Counted from the first letter of the stretch, positions 1-8,640 are shown. The stretch is DNA of 32,280 nucleotides from Desulforamulus aeronauticus DSM 10349 (GCF_900142375.1 NZ_FRAR01000033.1:1-32280), one strand, 5' to 3'. Numbers and translations are program-made. The notes: a model not told the origin generated them from the sequence alone.

Positions 1-187
1 AGCGTATCCGGTATTAGCAGCCGTTTCCAGCTGTTATCCCAGTCTATCAGGCAGGTTATCCACGCGTTACTCACCCGTGCGCCACTAAGTTTAAGTTTCG
101 CAAGCTTCCACTTAAACCCCGTTCGACTTGCATGTGTTAAGCACGCCGCCAGCGTTCGTCCTGAGCCAGGATCAAACTCTCCATAAA
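1..187 (-). rRNA. rrs: 16S ribosomal RNA, 5' end (partial)
   Basis: Read on the minus strand, positions 181-161 give the universal 5' 16S segment GAGTTTGATCCTGGCTCAG, followed by the conserved GACGAACGCTGGCGGCGTG and ACACATGCAAGTCGAACG blocks. Only the first ~187 nt are in the window; the gene continues past the left edge. The exact 5' end is set by comparison with other Firmicutes and may be off by a few bases. Confidence 0.97.
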
Positions 188-434
188 ATATCTTGCAATA
201 TTTTAAGAGTTGATTAGCTCTTAGTTTACTTCTTTTTAGGAATTACTCGCTAGCGTTTTTTTATATAACGCTTGACGAGGATTCATTGTGGTCGTCTTAG
301 TTTCAGCTCTCGCTGACTTTTGACTTGACCTTATGCATCCATCATCTTCTGTTTAGTTTTCAAAGACCATTTTTTCGAGGTTTTTAGTGTCCTCGATTTG
401 AAATGTTATCACATTGTAAAAAATGTGTCAAGAT
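188..434 (-). promoter_or_regulatory. rrn promoter and 16S leader
   Basis: On the minus strand TTGACA (431-426) and TAACAT (408-403) are separated by 17 bp, a strong sigma-A promoter that points at the 16S gene. The ~210 nt between it and the 16S 5' end has no ORF and contains the sequence TTTGAAAACTAAACAG around 345-362, typical of Firmicute rRNA leaders. A short hairpin (CGAGG/CCTCG, about 376-396) lies just after the promoter. Confidence 0.8.
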
Positions 435-497
435 TTATTTGCTTTTGTTTTACTTTCAAAAAACACAACATTCTATTGACTAAAGTACAAGCAAACC

Positions 498-538
498 ACC
501 GCCGTAGCGACAAGTGTTATCTTATCACTATCGGCGGT
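498..538 (-). terminator. Hairpin downstream of lysS, possible terminator
   Basis: On the minus strand ACCGCCG-A-TAG pairs with CTA-CGGCGGT (one bulged A), separated by an AT-rich loop. It is followed only by a T-containing stretch (TGGTTTGCTTG), not a clean T run. It lies 33 nt past the lysS stop and just upstream of the rrn promoter, where a terminator is expected. Confidence 0.5.
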
Positions 539-570
539 CAATGTCAAAGAATTTTTTAATGAAATTATAA

Positions 571-2100
571 TTAATCCCTAGGTCTCATCAACGGGAACAA
601 GATTACATCTCTAATTGAAGATGAATTGGTCAGCAACATCACCAAACGATCAATACCGATCCCTAAGCCACCGGCTGGAGGCATACCGTATTCCAGAGCT
701 TGAACATAATCTTCATCATACATTTGTGCCTCTTCATCACCGGCTTTGCGCTTTTCAACCTGAGCCATGAATCTGCCCTTTTGGTCAATAGGGTCATTTA
801 ATTCAGAGAAGGCATTCGCCATTTCTCTGCCATAAATAAATAATTCAAAGCGATAAGTAAGTTCCGGGTTTTCCTTCTGACGTTTTGCCAAGGGTGAAAT
901 GTCAACGGGATAGTCAATGATAAAGGTGGGTTGAATAAGCTTGTCCTCAACTTTTTCTTCAAATACAAGATTTAAGATATCCCCCCAGGAGGCACCCTTT
1001 TCAATTTCCAGTCCAAGTCCCTTGGCTGCCTCATAGGCTTCTTTGGCATCCCTAAGCTTTGTAAAGTCCAATCCAGAATACTCTTTCACAATTTCTAACA
1101 TCGGAGCACGGCGCCAGGGCTTGGCCAGGCTTATTTCTACCCCTTCATACTCCACAGTGGTAGTTCCCAGCACTTCTTGAGCTACCTGAGCGATAAGATC
1201 TTCGGTGAGGTCCATCATGGTAACAAAGTCACCGTAGGCCTGATATAACTCGATCATAGTGAATTCGGGATTATGTCTGGTGGAAATACCTTCATTACGG
1301 AAATTGCGGTTGACCTCATAAACTTTATCAAAACCACCCACTAAGAGTCTCTTTAAGTAAAGTTCCGGGGCAATACGCATGTAAAGCTTCATATCCAGTG
1401 TATTGTGGTGAGTAATGAAGGGACGTGCACTGGCTCCCCCGGCAATGGGGTGCATCATGGGAGTTTCCACTTCTAAGAAGCCCCTGTTATCTAGATAGTT
1501 GCGAATGGCTCTAACAATTTTACTTCTGGTAATAAAGGTTTGTCTAACTTCCGGGTTAACGATTAAATCCACATATCTTTGGCGGTAGCGTAAATCAACA
1601 TCTTTTAGACCATGCCATTTTTCCGGCAGTGGTCGGAGAGATTTGGACATAACTTGATATTGATCCAGATGTATGGTTATTTCACCTTTGCGGGTCCTAA
1701 AGACTTTACCGGAGCATCCAATGATATCGCCAATGTCCAACTTTTCAAACCGGGCATATTCTTCCGCTCCCAGATCATCTAATCTGGCATAGATTTGAAT
1801 GTTGCCCCAGGTATCCTGCAAATTAGCAAAACTAGCTTTGCCCATAACCCGTTTCGCCATAATTCGACCGGCGATCACTACATTCGTTCCATCCATAGTC
1901 TCGAAATTTTCTATAATTTCCGAGGTGTAGCAAGAGCGTTCAAACTTTTCCCCATAGGGTTCTACTCCCTGATCCAAAAGCTCTTGCAACTTCTCGCGAC
2001 GGACTTTCATCAATTCATTAAGGTCCTCAACACTGGTTTGGCCGGCTTCCACTTCTGGGAAAGCCGGCTGCACAGGGTTTTTTTGATTTTGATCACTCAT
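571..2100 (-). CDS. lysS: Lysyl-tRNA synthetase, class II
   Basis: Charges tRNA-Lys with lysine in the cytoplasm. The 509-aa product has the bacterial class II layout: an N-terminal OB-fold anticodon-binding domain (about residues 70-165), then a catalytic core with motif 2 ([18 protein letters not shown], about 267-284) and motif 3 ([14 protein letters not shown], about 477-490). Length is close to B. subtilis LysS (~500 aa), with a few extra N-terminal residues. The ATG is preceded by GGAGG at good spacing. It starts 21 nt after the greA stop, so the two are probably cotranscribed, and the rrn operon follows on the same strand. Confidence 0.97.
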   Translation of the reverse strand: MSDQNQKNPVQPAFPEVEAGQTSVEDLNELMKVRREKLQELLDQGVEPYGEKFERSCYTSEIIENFETMDGTNVVIAGRIMAKRVMGKASFANLQDTWGNIQIYARLDDLGAEEYARFEKLDIGDIIGCSGKVFRTRKGEITIHLDQYQVMSKSLRPLPEKWHGLKDVDLRYRQRYVDLIVNPEVRQTFITRSKIVRAIRNYLDNRGFLEVETPMMHPIAGGASARPFITHHNTLDMKLYMRIAPELYLKRLLVGGFDKVYEVNRNFRNEGISTRHNPEFTMIELYQAYGDFVTMMDLTEDLIAQVAQEVLGTTTVEYEGVEISLAKPWRRAPMLEIVKEYSGLDFTKLRDAKEAYEAAKGLGLEIEKGASWGDILNLVFEEKVEDKLIQPTFIIDYPVDISPLAKRQKENPELTYRFELFIYGREMANAFSELNDPIDQKGRFMAQVEKRKAGDEEAQMYDEDYVQALEYGMPPAGGLGIGIDRLVMLLTNSSSIRDVILFPLMRPRD

Positions 2101-2121
2101 TATGCAAAAACCTCCAAACGT

Positions 2122-2598
2122 CTACTTAAGAATATCTAAAATTTCGTATTTTAGCACACCGGCAGGCACGTTTACTTCAACAACACTGCCTTTTTTCTGA
2201 CCCAATACGGCCTTTCCTACCGGGGATTCATTGGAAATTTTATTTGCATCCGGGTCTGCTTCTACGGAGCCAACCAGGGAATATTCAAGCTCATCTCCAA
2301 ATTCCAAGTCCTTTAAAATAATTTTTGAACCCAATGATACAATATCACTGTCTAGGTTTTCATCATCAATAATTTTGGCATTGCGCAGCATCTTTTCCAG
2401 GGTCAGTATTCTACCCTCAATAAAGGCCTGTTCATTTTTGGCGTCTTCGTATTCTGAGTTTTCGCTAATATCACCGAACTCAATAGCTTGCTTAATTCTC
2501 TCCGCCACCTGACGTCTTTTTACTGTCTTTAGTAATTCTAACTCATCCTCCAACTGTTTTAAACCAGTGACAGTAAGCATAACATCTTTTTCTTTCAT
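2122..2598 (-). CDS. greA: Transcription elongation factor GreA
   Basis: Binds RNA polymerase through the secondary channel and stimulates cleavage of backtracked RNA. The 158-aa length is standard. An N-terminal coiled coil (about 1-75) carries the acidic tip in [13 protein letters not shown] (D43 and E46, equivalent to the catalytic-tip acids of E. coli GreA), and the C-terminal FKBP-like domain (about 80-158) ends in the usual LKYEIL segment. The ATG has an AAGGAGA ribosome site 6 nt upstream. First gene of a greA-lysS pair. The upstream dehydrogenase is separated by ~195 nt with a hairpin, so greA probably has its own promoter there. Confidence 0.96.
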   Translation of the reverse strand: MKEKDVMLTVTGLKQLEDELELLKTVKRRQVAERIKQAIEFGDISENSEYEDAKNEQAFIEGRILTLEKMLRNAKIIDDENLDSDIVSLGSKIILKDLEFGDELEYSLVGSVEADPDANKISNESPVGKAVLGQKKGSVVEVNVPAGVLKYEILDILK

Positions 2599-2672
2599 GC
2601 AACTTCTCCTTATCTCTACATCTAAAATTTTCTTGTTCTAGTTTTTAATAACAAACCGTCTAACTACATTTA

Positions 2673-2707
2673 AAGCACTGCAAAGGTGGCTACCAAATGC
2701 AGTGCTT
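2673..2707 (-). terminator. Hairpin between dehydrogenase gene and greA
   Basis: A perfect 10-bp inverted repeat (AAGCACTGCA / TGCAGTGCTT) with a 15-nt loop lies after the stop at 2794 and before greA. The T tail is weak on the minus strand (T then AAATG), so termination would be inefficient. It may instead be a bidirectional or RNA-stabilising hairpin. Confidence 0.45.
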
Positions 2708-2793
2708 CCCTATTCAGGGTGATTGTTCCTGTACATTATAAAAACACCTTTCATCATTTGTCAAGCGGGGTTTTGGCATTACCTATTGTGTTC

Positions 2794-3864
2794 CTATGAC
2801 ACCTTGATTATCCGCTGCTTAATCAAATTTATTTGCTCTTCTGAGATGGGTTTTTCAAAGCTACGGAAGCCTGCCAGCTTAAAACCGTGTTTGTTACCCA
2901 ACCGGAAAATTTCCTCTACTTGCTTTATTGTTAACTCTCGCCCCAAGGTGTAGCTTTCCAGGCGCCCTTCCAATGCTAAAATCATAGTCTCTGCCATACA
3001 GGCATAGGCGGTTTTGGGTGGAAAACCGAAATTAAAATGAAAGTTAACATCACCTGGTATTTCCACGACGCCACCTTCGATGACCAATACATCTTTGCGT
3101 TCCTCTATGACTCGCCGGGAAACATCCCGGGGTCTCGCCACGTCACAAACCACCGCCCCTGATTTTAAATCCTCCGGTTGGATAACGGTGTCCAGAGAAC
3201 TGGTTACTGTCACCACTAAGTCAGATCTCTTGAGGGCCAACTTAGGATTGGCTGTCACCTCTGCGGCTAGCCCTGTCTCATAAAGAATACGGTCTGCCAG
3301 CAAGTGTAACTTAGCTTCGTTACGCCCCACCAAAGTAAGATTTTTCACATCTCTAGCCAGGAACAAAGCGCATACACTGCCTATGGCTCCGGTAGCTCCT
3401 ACCACGGTAACTCGTATCTTTTTGAGGTCATGCCCCATGAGTTGGGCCGCTTTTTTGGCCCCTTCCAGTGCCATGGCCACTGTGTAGCTGTTACCTGTTG
3501 TCACTGGCACTTTTAAATGCTTTGCCACGGTTATCCCTGCATCGCCAACTACCTTCGTAAAAGCTCCCAACCCAATCACCTTGGCACCTAATTTTTCTGC
3601 CAGCCGTCCCGCTTGAATAATTTTATTAAGAACAAAAGAACTCGGGAGAGTCGCCATTTGCTTGGTTGTTAGCAGACAGGAGATAAAGTTTCCTTCGGTT
3701 TCTGCTATAGACGAACGAATTCCCGTGATCGGAGAAATTTTAATCGGGGGGAGCAATCTTAGGGTTTGTTCCAGTAAGGTGTCCGGCATATATTTTGTAA
3801 AGGGGAATTTCCTGGCCACATCACTGCAATCTAAAGGATGGATGATAAAGGCAAAAGGATTCAT
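2794..3864 (-). CDS. NAD(P)-dependent dehydrogenase resembling acyl-ACP reductase (COG5322-like)
   Basis: A 356-aa cytosolic Rossmann enzyme, often annotated as shikimate or amino-acid dehydrogenase. It contains an NAD(P) loop VVGATGAIGS (154-163), a preceding LGAFTKVV...TTGNSYT block (99-128), and a C-terminal YACMAETMILALEGR block with Cys289. From memory, these align in order with cyanobacterial long-chain acyl-ACP reductase (AAR, ~341 aa), whose catalytic Cys294 sits in the matching FACFAEAMLLEFEGW segment. That suggests thioester-to-aldehyde chemistry through an acyl-Cys intermediate, but the substrate cannot be read from the sequence. It stands alone between two terminator-like hairpins. 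The start ATG has only a loose GGGGG ribosome site. No aldehyde-deformylating oxygenase gene is nearby. Confidence 0.7.
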   Translation of the reverse strand: MNPFAFIIHPLDCSDVARKFPFTKYMPDTLLEQTLRLLPPIKISPITGIRSSIAETEGNFISCLLTTKQMATLPSSFVLNKIIQAGRLAEKLGAKVIGLGAFTKVVGDAGITVAKHLKVPVTTGNSYTVAMALEGAKKAAQLMGHDLKKIRVTVVGATGAIGSVCALFLARDVKNLTLVGRNEAKLHLLADRILYETGLAAEVTANPKLALKRSDLVVTVTSSLDTVIQPEDLKSGAVVCDVARPRDVSRRVIEERKDVLVIEGGVVEIPGDVNFHFNFGFPPKTAYACMAETMILALEGRLESYTLGRELTIKQVEEIFRLGNKHGFKLAGFRSFEKPISEEQINLIKQRIIKVS

Positions 3865-3952
3865 AATCGCTGCCCCCGTTCCCTATTATTGGCTATTTCT
3901 TTACCATCATATGCTTGCAGCTAGTTATTCATTATTGTTTTATGGGGAAAAA

Positions 3953-3982
3953 TATAAGCCCTGCTGAAAAGCAGGACTTATA
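3953..3982 (-). terminator. Rho-independent terminator after dusB
   Basis: On the minus strand a ~12-bp stem (TATAAGTCCTGC / GCAGGGCTTATA, one G-U pair) with a 6-nt loop is followed by ATTTTT. It lies ~60 nt past the dusB stop and ends the coaX-dusB transcript. Confidence 0.85.
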
Positions 3983-4043
3983 TGTTAAAAACTATCGATT
4001 CGTAAGGCAGCCCAATTATTTTCCAAACGGTCCTAAGGCCGTT

Positions 4044-5003
4044 CTAGTGCAGCAGGCTATTTAATATATCCACAATTTCCTGCTGAGTTCTTGCTTGGTT
4101 GATAATCTCCCGGATGCGAGCAGCACCCCGGATTCCTTTCGTATACCAGGCAGCGTGCTTCCTCATCTCGAACACAGCGACATGCTCACCCTTGGATTCC
4201 ACCATTAGCTCTAAGTGCCGAATAGCGGTATCAATTCTTTCTCGGGCTGTGGGAGGAGCTAACTCCTCTCGGCATTGTAAGAAGTGAACAATCTGGCGGA
4301 AAAGCCAGGGGTTGCCCATGGCTCCCCGACCTACCATGATGCCATCACAGCCAGTAGACTCCAGTAATCTTACCGCATCCTGGGGTGTCCAAACATCACC
4401 ATTGCCAATCACCGGAACGGCAACGGCTGCTTTGACCTGCTCGATAATCTTCCAATCCGCCTTGCCACTATAAAACTGGTTACGAGTACGTCCGTGCACC
4501 GACACTGCCGAAGCTCCGGCTGCCTCTACAATGCGGGCAAATTCTACAGCATTGACCGAGTCCTCATCCCAACCCTTACGAAATTTAACCGTAACCGGTA
4601 TCCCGGGGATGGCCTTTACCACCGACTCAACAATTTTGCCAGCCAGCTCCGGGTTCTTCATGAGGGCACTTCCCTCACCGTTTTTTACGATCTTAGGAGT
4701 CGGGCAACCCATATTAATATCTACCAGATGGGCTCCCCGCTCTACCACAATGGCTGCAGCCTTGCCCATGGCATCGGGATTAGAGCCAAATATCTGTACA
4801 CTAAGAGGATATTTTTCCTCCCGAAAATCTAGCATCCGATACGTTCTCGGATTGGCATAGAGCAAAGCAAGGTCACTGACCATTTCTGTGACAGCTAGGC
4901 CACAGCCTTGCTCCCTGGCAATAATGCGAAAGGCCCTGTCCGTAACCCCCGCCATAGGAGCCGCTATCACCGGGTTATCAAGCTTAATCGGACCTATTTG
5001 CAT
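4044..5003 (-). CDS. dusB: tRNA-dihydrouridine synthase, DusB type
   Basis: FMN-dependent reduction of uridine to dihydrouridine in tRNA. The 319-aa TIM-barrel protein shows the N-terminal [11 protein letters not shown], the active-site [18 protein letters not shown] with the catalytic Cys100, the substrate/FMN segment [17 protein letters not shown], and the phosphate-binding GNGDVWTP and [15 protein letters not shown]. Length and motifs match the DusB/YhdG family. The ATG lies inside the 3' end of coaX (10-nt overlap), so the two are translationally coupled. The coaX-dusB pairing is common in clostridia. No obvious functional link. Confidence 0.95.
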   Translation of the reverse strand: MQIGPIKLDNPVIAAPMAGVTDRAFRIIAREQGCGLAVTEMVSDLALLYANPRTYRMLDFREEKYPLSVQIFGSNPDAMGKAAAIVVERGAHLVDINMGCPTPKIVKNGEGSALMKNPELAGKIVESVVKAIPGIPVTVKFRKGWDEDSVNAVEFARIVEAAGASAVSVHGRTRNQFYSGKADWKIIEQVKAAVAVPVIGNGDVWTPQDAVRLLESTGCDGIMVGRGAMGNPWLFRQIVHFLQCREELAPPTARERIDTAIRHLELMVESKGEHVAVFEMRKHAAWYTKGIRGAARIREIINQARTQQEIVDILNSLLH

Positions 5004-5794
5004 GGATGTTGGCCCCCCGCTGACGTTTGTCCCTGGTTCCGTTCGTAAATGATCTGTAAACCGGTGAGCGTAAGGGACGGTACAATTTTATCAATCACAC
5101 TTGTTTCCCGGGCAATCGTCTCCGCCAGTCCACCGGTAGCAATCACCTGCGCATTAGCTCCCATTTCCTGTTTGATTTTCTTAACCAGCATTTCTACCTG
5201 GCCGGCAAAACCATAGATAATGCCTGATTGCATAGCATTAATCGTGTTTTTCCCAATCACTGACGGGGGTTTTATCAGCTCTACCCGTGGCAGCTTGGCC
5301 GCCCGGGCAAACAATGCCTCGGTAGAAATGCCTATGCCAGGGGCAATGGCACCGCCCAGATATTCGCCCTTGGCTGTAACACAACAAAAAGTGGTGGCCG
5401 TGCCAAAGTCCACAATAATCAGAGGACCACCATAGAGGTAATAAGCGGCCACCGCATTGACAATACGGTCGGCTCCCACTTCTCTGGGATTATCCGTCTT
5501 AATGGAAATCCCAGTTTTAATTCCAGGACCCACGATTAAGGGATTTAACTTGAAATATCTTTTTACCATAGATTCCAGCAATGCATTAACTGGTGGCACT
5601 ACAGAAGACATCATCACTCCCTCAATGGCCTGCATGTTTATATTCGAAAGGCTAAACAGTTCTTTCAAGACAACACCATATTCATCCGGCGTACGGTTAC
5701 GATCTGTGGATAACCGCCAATTAGCCAATAACTTTTTATCTTCAAAAACACCAAAAACAATATTGGTATTGCCTATATCGATTGCCAGTATCAA
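4994..5794 (-). CDS. coaX: Type III pantothenate kinase
   Basis: Phosphorylates pantothenate, the first step from pantothenate to CoA. The 266-aa protein of the ASKHA fold begins with the nucleotide-binding AIDIGNTN (4-11), and has [12 protein letters not shown], then [12 protein letters not shown] with the catalytic-site Asp, then GGAIAPGI. The start codon is TTG (5794-5792), with a modest AGGGA ribosome site 6 nt upstream; no better start precedes the invariant N-terminal motif. It complements the pan operon about 8 kb away: that makes pantothenate and this uses it. First gene of coaX-dusB. Confidence 0.96.
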   Translation of the reverse strand: MILAIDIGNTNIVFGVFEDKKLLANWRLSTDRNRTPDEYGVVLKELFSLSNINMQAIEGVMMSSVVPPVNALLESMVKRYFKLNPLIVGPGIKTGISIKTDNPREVGADRIVNAVAAYYLYGGPLIIVDFGTATTFCCVTAKGEYLGGAIAPGIGISTEALFARAAKLPRVELIKPPSVIGKNTINAMQSGIIYGFAGQVEMLVKKIKQEMGANAQVIATGGLAETIARETSVIDKIVPSLTLTGLQIIYERNQGQTSAGGQHPCK

Positions 5795-5835
5795 ATAGTT
5801 CCCTGCCTTCCTGAAAATTCATTAACTCAACAGCA

Positions 5836-5865
5836 ATTCTACCAAAAAAATACTCTCAAGCACAA
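5836..5865 (-). promoter_or_regulatory. Candidate promoter for coaX-dusB
   Basis: On the minus strand TTGTGC (5865-5860) and TAGAAT (5841-5836) are separated by 18 bp, ~40 nt before the coaX TTG. A second TTGACA lies just upstream (5877-5872). Confidence 0.5.
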
Positions 5866-6044
5866 GATTTGTGTCAACAATCCTATTGTACCCATTTGAA
5901 TTATCCCTCAATTAAGACTTTTATCAAACACCCTTAGGCCCCCCTCCTGTGTAGGTAACCCTAAAGATGTTTGACAAAATGCTCTCGGTGCGCTATGCAT
6001 AATGTAGGCGCGTAAGCACTCATTGAATTTCAACCCGGAATGGG
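5866..6044. other. Non-coding gap between coaX and sulfite reductase genes
   Basis: No ORF of note. It contains a small hairpin at 6031-6047 (CAACCC / GGGTTG, 5-nt loop) directly before the plus-strand promoter, and a GC-richer segment (about 5930-6020) with several short complementary words. I could not match it to a riboswitch class I know. Confidence 0.4.
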
Positions 6045-6087
6045 TTGCCAACCTTAACTCTATTATAGTATACTATTTAAGTATACT
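6045..6087 (+). promoter_or_regulatory. Promoter with overlapping palindromic operator
   Basis: TTGCCA (6045-6050) and TATACT (6069-6074) are 18 bp apart. The -10 lies within the palindrome AGTATAC-N7-GTATACT (6067-6087), placed so that a bound dimeric repressor would block RNA polymerase. The regulator is unknown. Confidence 0.55.
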
Positions 6088-6122
6088 TTATTGCTAGTAA
6101 GATTCAGAAAGGGGTTAGCAAC

Positions 6123-6776
6123 ATGACGACTACACCTAAGGGTGCTATTTTACAGCGTGACAATACCTATGCCATTATTCCTAAGACTGGAGTTGCCGGA
6201 CTTTTAAACGGTGAAATTTTACGTAAGCTGGCTGATGTGGTGGATAAATATCAGATCCCTATTGTAAAAATAACTGCTTCCCAACGCCTTGCCCTGGTAG
6301 GCCTAAAAGAAGAAGATGTGGACAAGGTTTGGCAAGAGCTAAATATGGAGCCTGCCCCAGCCACCGGTATGTGTGTAAGGAGTGTCCAAGCCTGTCCCGG
6401 TAATAGCCTATGCAAATACGGTAAACAAGACTCCTTGGGACTAGCCACCAGTTTAGATGAAAATTTTAGTGGTATTGCCCTACCTAATAAATTCAAAATG
6501 GGTATCTCCGGCTGCCCTCTCAACTGCTGTGAAGCCTGGACCCGGGACTTCGGCGCCTTTGGCAAGCCCAATGGATTTACAGTTTTACTTGGTGGTAATG
6601 CCGGTGCTGTACCTCATATTGGTAAAATATTGGCTGAAGATTTGAGTCATGATGAAGTGGTTACACTGGCTGGTCGCTTGATTAACTATTATAAAGAAAA
6701 CGCCAAGAATGGCGAAAGAATGTTCAAGTTTGTGGAGCGTCTGGGCATCGAAGAAATTAAGCAAGCGATTGTTTAG
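6123..6776 (+). CDS. Small assimilatory-type siroheme sulfite reductase (alSiR)
   Basis: A 217-aa monomeric siroheme/[4Fe-4S] protein. The cluster-siroheme ligands are visible as C91-X5-C97 (ACPGNSLC) and C131-X3-C135 (GCPLNCC), the pattern of the nitrite/sulfite reductase family. The length matches the ~218-aa low-molecular-weight sulfite reductase described in Desulfovibrio vulgaris, about half a normal SiR repeat. Expected reaction: six-electron reduction of sulfite to sulfide, or of nitrite as a side reaction. The physiological role is not settled even in characterised members. The ATG has AAAGGGG 9 nt upstream. Monocistronic, with its own promoter, palindrome and strong terminator. No siroheme synthesis genes are nearby. 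Confidence 0.88.
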   Translation: MTTTPKGAILQRDNTYAIIPKTGVAGLLNGEILRKLADVVDKYQIPIVKITASQRLALVGLKEEDVDKVWQELNMEPAPATGMCVRSVQACPGNSLCKYGKQDSLGLATSLDENFSGIALPNKFKMGISGCPLNCCEAWTRDFGAFGKPNGFTVLLGGNAGAVPHIGKILAEDLSHDEVVTLAGRLINYYKENAKNGERMFKFVERLGIEEIKQAIV

Positions 6777-6787
6777 ATACTATAACC

Positions 6788-6823
6788 AAGGGGGTGGCGC
6801 AAATTTTTTTGCACCACCCCCTT
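6788..6823 (+). terminator. Strong terminator shared by sulfite reductase and bioY
   Basis: Long stem AAGGGGGTGG-c-GCAAA / TTTGC-a-CCACCCCCTT with one mismatch and a 4-T loop, followed by TTTT on the plus strand. It sits between two convergent genes, and its AT-rich minus-strand flank may let it work for bioY too. Confidence 0.88.
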
Positions 6824-6828
6824 TTGGT

Positions 6829-7401
6829 CTACATTCCTTTCGTTGTTTGAGGTAGCCGTTGGTGTATGGCCCGGGCCAGGCTGGCAACTATTATAACCTT
6901 AAACAAATCCCACAAAGCGAAAGGCAAAAAGAAGGTTTTAATAACCCCGGCCACCGATATTGCCTTGCCTACATAAACATTTAAAATGACATAGAGGTAA
7001 GGTAAGCCAACGCCATAGATCACAGCCATACCTGCCAGAGAGGCCAACAGGTAACAGGTGATTTTATGAGGCATCTTACCCTGCAAAATTTTACCTGTTA
7101 CATAGGCCGCTGGTAATTGAGCCAGGAGGAAACCAAAGGATGGTTTCAAGATGTACGACAAGCCGCCAAAGGGTTCTGTAGCAAAAACCGGTAAACCTAC
7201 CAGTCCTAACAAAATATAAACCACCATACTCAAAAAACCCACCTTGGGGCCAAGCAAAGCTCCGGCCAATAGGGCCATCAAAGGTTGCAAACTGAAGGGT
7301 ACCACTGCACTGACAAAGGGAATTCGGGTAATTACTACAACCACCACAGTCATAGCTGCCATTAGGCCAGCTAACGTAATATCTCTAGTTGTTACTTTCA
7401 A
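6829..7401 (-). CDS. bioY: Biotin transporter substrate-binding subunit BioY
   Basis: The S component of an ECF biotin importer in the cytoplasmic membrane. The 190-aa hydrophobic protein has about six membrane segments and the BioY signatures VPFSLQPLMALLAGALLGPKVG near residue 40 and EPFGGLSYILKPSFGFLL near residue 76. The start is TTG (7401-7399), chosen because AGAGGAG lies 6 nt upstream. No ECF ATPases (EcfA) or EcfT are in the window, so it must share a housekeeping energising module or act alone. Directly upstream is a BirA operator, so it should be repressed when biotin is plentiful. Confidence 0.93.
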   Translation of the reverse strand: MKVTTRDITLAGLMAAMTVVVVVITRIPFVSAVVPFSLQPLMALLAGALLGPKVGFLSMVVYILLGLVGLPVFATEPFGGLSYILKPSFGFLLAQLPAAYVTGKILQGKMPHKITCYLLASLAGMAVIYGVGLPYLYVILNVYVGKAISVAGVIKTFFLPFALWDLFKVIIVASLARAIHQRLPQTTKGM

Positions 7402-7416
7402 TTTGACTCCTCTCTT

Positions 7417-7448
7417 TCGTTAACCATAGTATGGTGCCAGGTTGACAA
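7417..7448 (-). promoter_or_regulatory. BirA operator upstream of bioY
   Basis: Plus-strand reading: GTTAACC, 14-bp spacer, GGTTGACAA, a 32-bp imperfect palindrome matching the known Firmicute BirA box (TTGTTAACC-N14-GGTTAACAA) in half-sites and spacing. It ends ~15 nt before the bioY TTG. Confidence 0.85.
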
Positions 7449-7462
7449 ATAGGCTATAAAAC

Positions 7463-7510
7463 ATGGGTCGGCAACCAACCACTGAAAAATCCTGTCCGTT
7501 GCTAACCCAT
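7463..7510 (-). terminator. Hairpin between birA and bioY, probable terminator
   Basis: 13-bp stem (ATGGGTTAGCAAC / GTTGCCGACCCAT on the minus strand, one mismatch and one G-U) with a 22-nt loop, followed by GTTTTAT. It would separate birA transcripts from the operator-controlled bioY promoter. Confidence 0.6.
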
Positions 7511-7577
7511 CCTTATTGGGGCATCAAGGTCATAGTCTATTAGGTCACAACCTAAAGGTTACAGGCAGCTAAATAAG

Positions 7578-8582
7578 CTAAGTTTTTCTAAGTCGAAGAG
7601 ATACTTCACCAGAGTAAAAGGTTTTTCTGCCACCTTCGGGTAGCCTGAGAATTAGAGCGCCGCTATCATCAATGTCTTCCAAAATACCCTCCCAAGTTCT
7701 CTGAAGACCACTCACTAACACTGGCTCACCAAACCAGAGGGCAGTTTGCCTCCACATATCCTTCAAGGGAGCAAACCCCTGTTGCTGCCATTGAAGATAA
7801 AGGGCATCCAGTTCCTCTAATACTGCCTTAAGCACTTGGACCCGGCTCACCTGATGGCCTCGTTGAATGGATAAGGAGGTTGCCGTGGAAATAGCGGCTG
7901 CAAAATCCGCCTGGGACTGATTGATATTGATGCCGATTCCCAACACCAAATATTTTACCCGGTCCGCCTCTGCAGTCATCTCGGCTAATATGCCGCAGAC
8001 CTTACAGTCGTTGATATAAACATCATTGGGCCATTTTACTTGGGCTTGTATTCCCAGTGTATTGTGCAGTGCTCTCACCACCGCCACAGCCGCCAGCATG
8101 GTACATTGTGCTACTTCCATGGGGTTAACGGTGGGATACAGAATCACCGAAAAGCAAAGACCGGCCTTTGGCGGACACTGCCATGCCCGGCCCAGTCGCC
8201 CCTTACCCTGGGTTTGTTCCTCGGTAATAATAACCGTTCCTTCAGGAACTCTTTGTCGAGCCAGTTCTTTAGCCTTCTCGTTGGTAGACCCTAGGACCTT
8301 ATGGTAGCTGCTGTTACGGCCAATACAACTGACACGAAGATCGGTCAGCCAAACAGCAGGGTCTAAAACATCCGGTGTACTTACTAACCGATATCCAGTC
8401 CTGGATCTGGCTTCAATTTCATAGCCATCCTTGCGTAGGATCTCTATAATTTTCCAGACAGCCGTCCGAGACACTTGGAGTTGTTGACATATGTACTCAC
8501 CAGAAACATACTCTTGTTCCGCTTTTAGTAAATCTAAAATTTTTTGTTTGGCTAGCAAGGTCACTTTATCACCCTTTAGCAT
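7578..8582 (-). CDS. birA: Bifunctional biotin-protein ligase / biotin repressor BirA
   Basis: Attaches biotin to carboxylases through biotinyl-AMP and, as the holo-dimer, represses biotin genes. The N-terminal winged helix (about 15-65) contains SRTAVWKIIEILRKDGYEIEA. The catalytic domain has GKGRLGR (126-132), the biotinyl-AMP loop, and KWPND (183-187), followed by a C-terminal SH3-like domain. The given start is ATG (334 aa), but GTG at 8564 with AAAGGG upstream would give 328 aa, nearer B. subtilis BirA (325 aa), and I cannot decide between them. A BirA operator lies 22 nt upstream of the ATG, implying autoregulation. Confidence 0.95.
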   Translation of the reverse strand: MLKGDKVTLLAKQKILDLLKAEQEYVSGEYICQQLQVSRTAVWKIIEILRKDGYEIEARSRTGYRLVSTPDVLDPAVWLTDLRVSCIGRNSSYHKVLGSTNEKAKELARQRVPEGTVIITEEQTQGKGRLGRAWQCPPKAGLCFSVILYPTVNPMEVAQCTMLAAVAVVRALHNTLGIQAQVKWPNDVYINDCKVCGILAEMTAEADRVKYLVLGIGININQSQADFAAAISTATSLSIQRGHQVSRVQVLKAVLEELDALYLQWQQQGFAPLKDMWRQTALWFGEPVLVSGLQRTWEGILEDIDDSGALILRLPEGGRKTFYSGEVSLRLRKT

Positions 8583-8603
8583 TTTAAGGTATTATTACCT
8601 CTT

Positions 8604-8635
8604 TTGTCAACCTTAAACACATTGTTGGTTAACAA
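8604..8635 (-). promoter_or_regulatory. BirA operator upstream of birA
   Basis: Plus-strand TTGTCAACC, 14-bp spacer, GGTTAACAA: the same 32-bp architecture as the site before bioY. On the minus strand one half-site contains TTGACA (8610-8605), which with TAAAAT (8586-8581) at 18 bp could form the birA promoter. A bound BirA dimer would cover the -35. Confidence 0.82.
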
Positions 8636-8640
8636 TGTGC

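Noticed and set aside
1795-2139. Plus-strand open frame of 114 codons opposite lysS
   Set aside because: Lies opposite a strongly conserved gene, has no ribosome site and resembles no protein.
5930-6030. Possible riboswitch (c-di-GMP, cobalamin or molybdenum cofactor type) before the sulfite reductase gene
   Set aside because: I looked for the conserved GEMM, B12-box and Moco words on both strands and found none; only a small hairpin remains.
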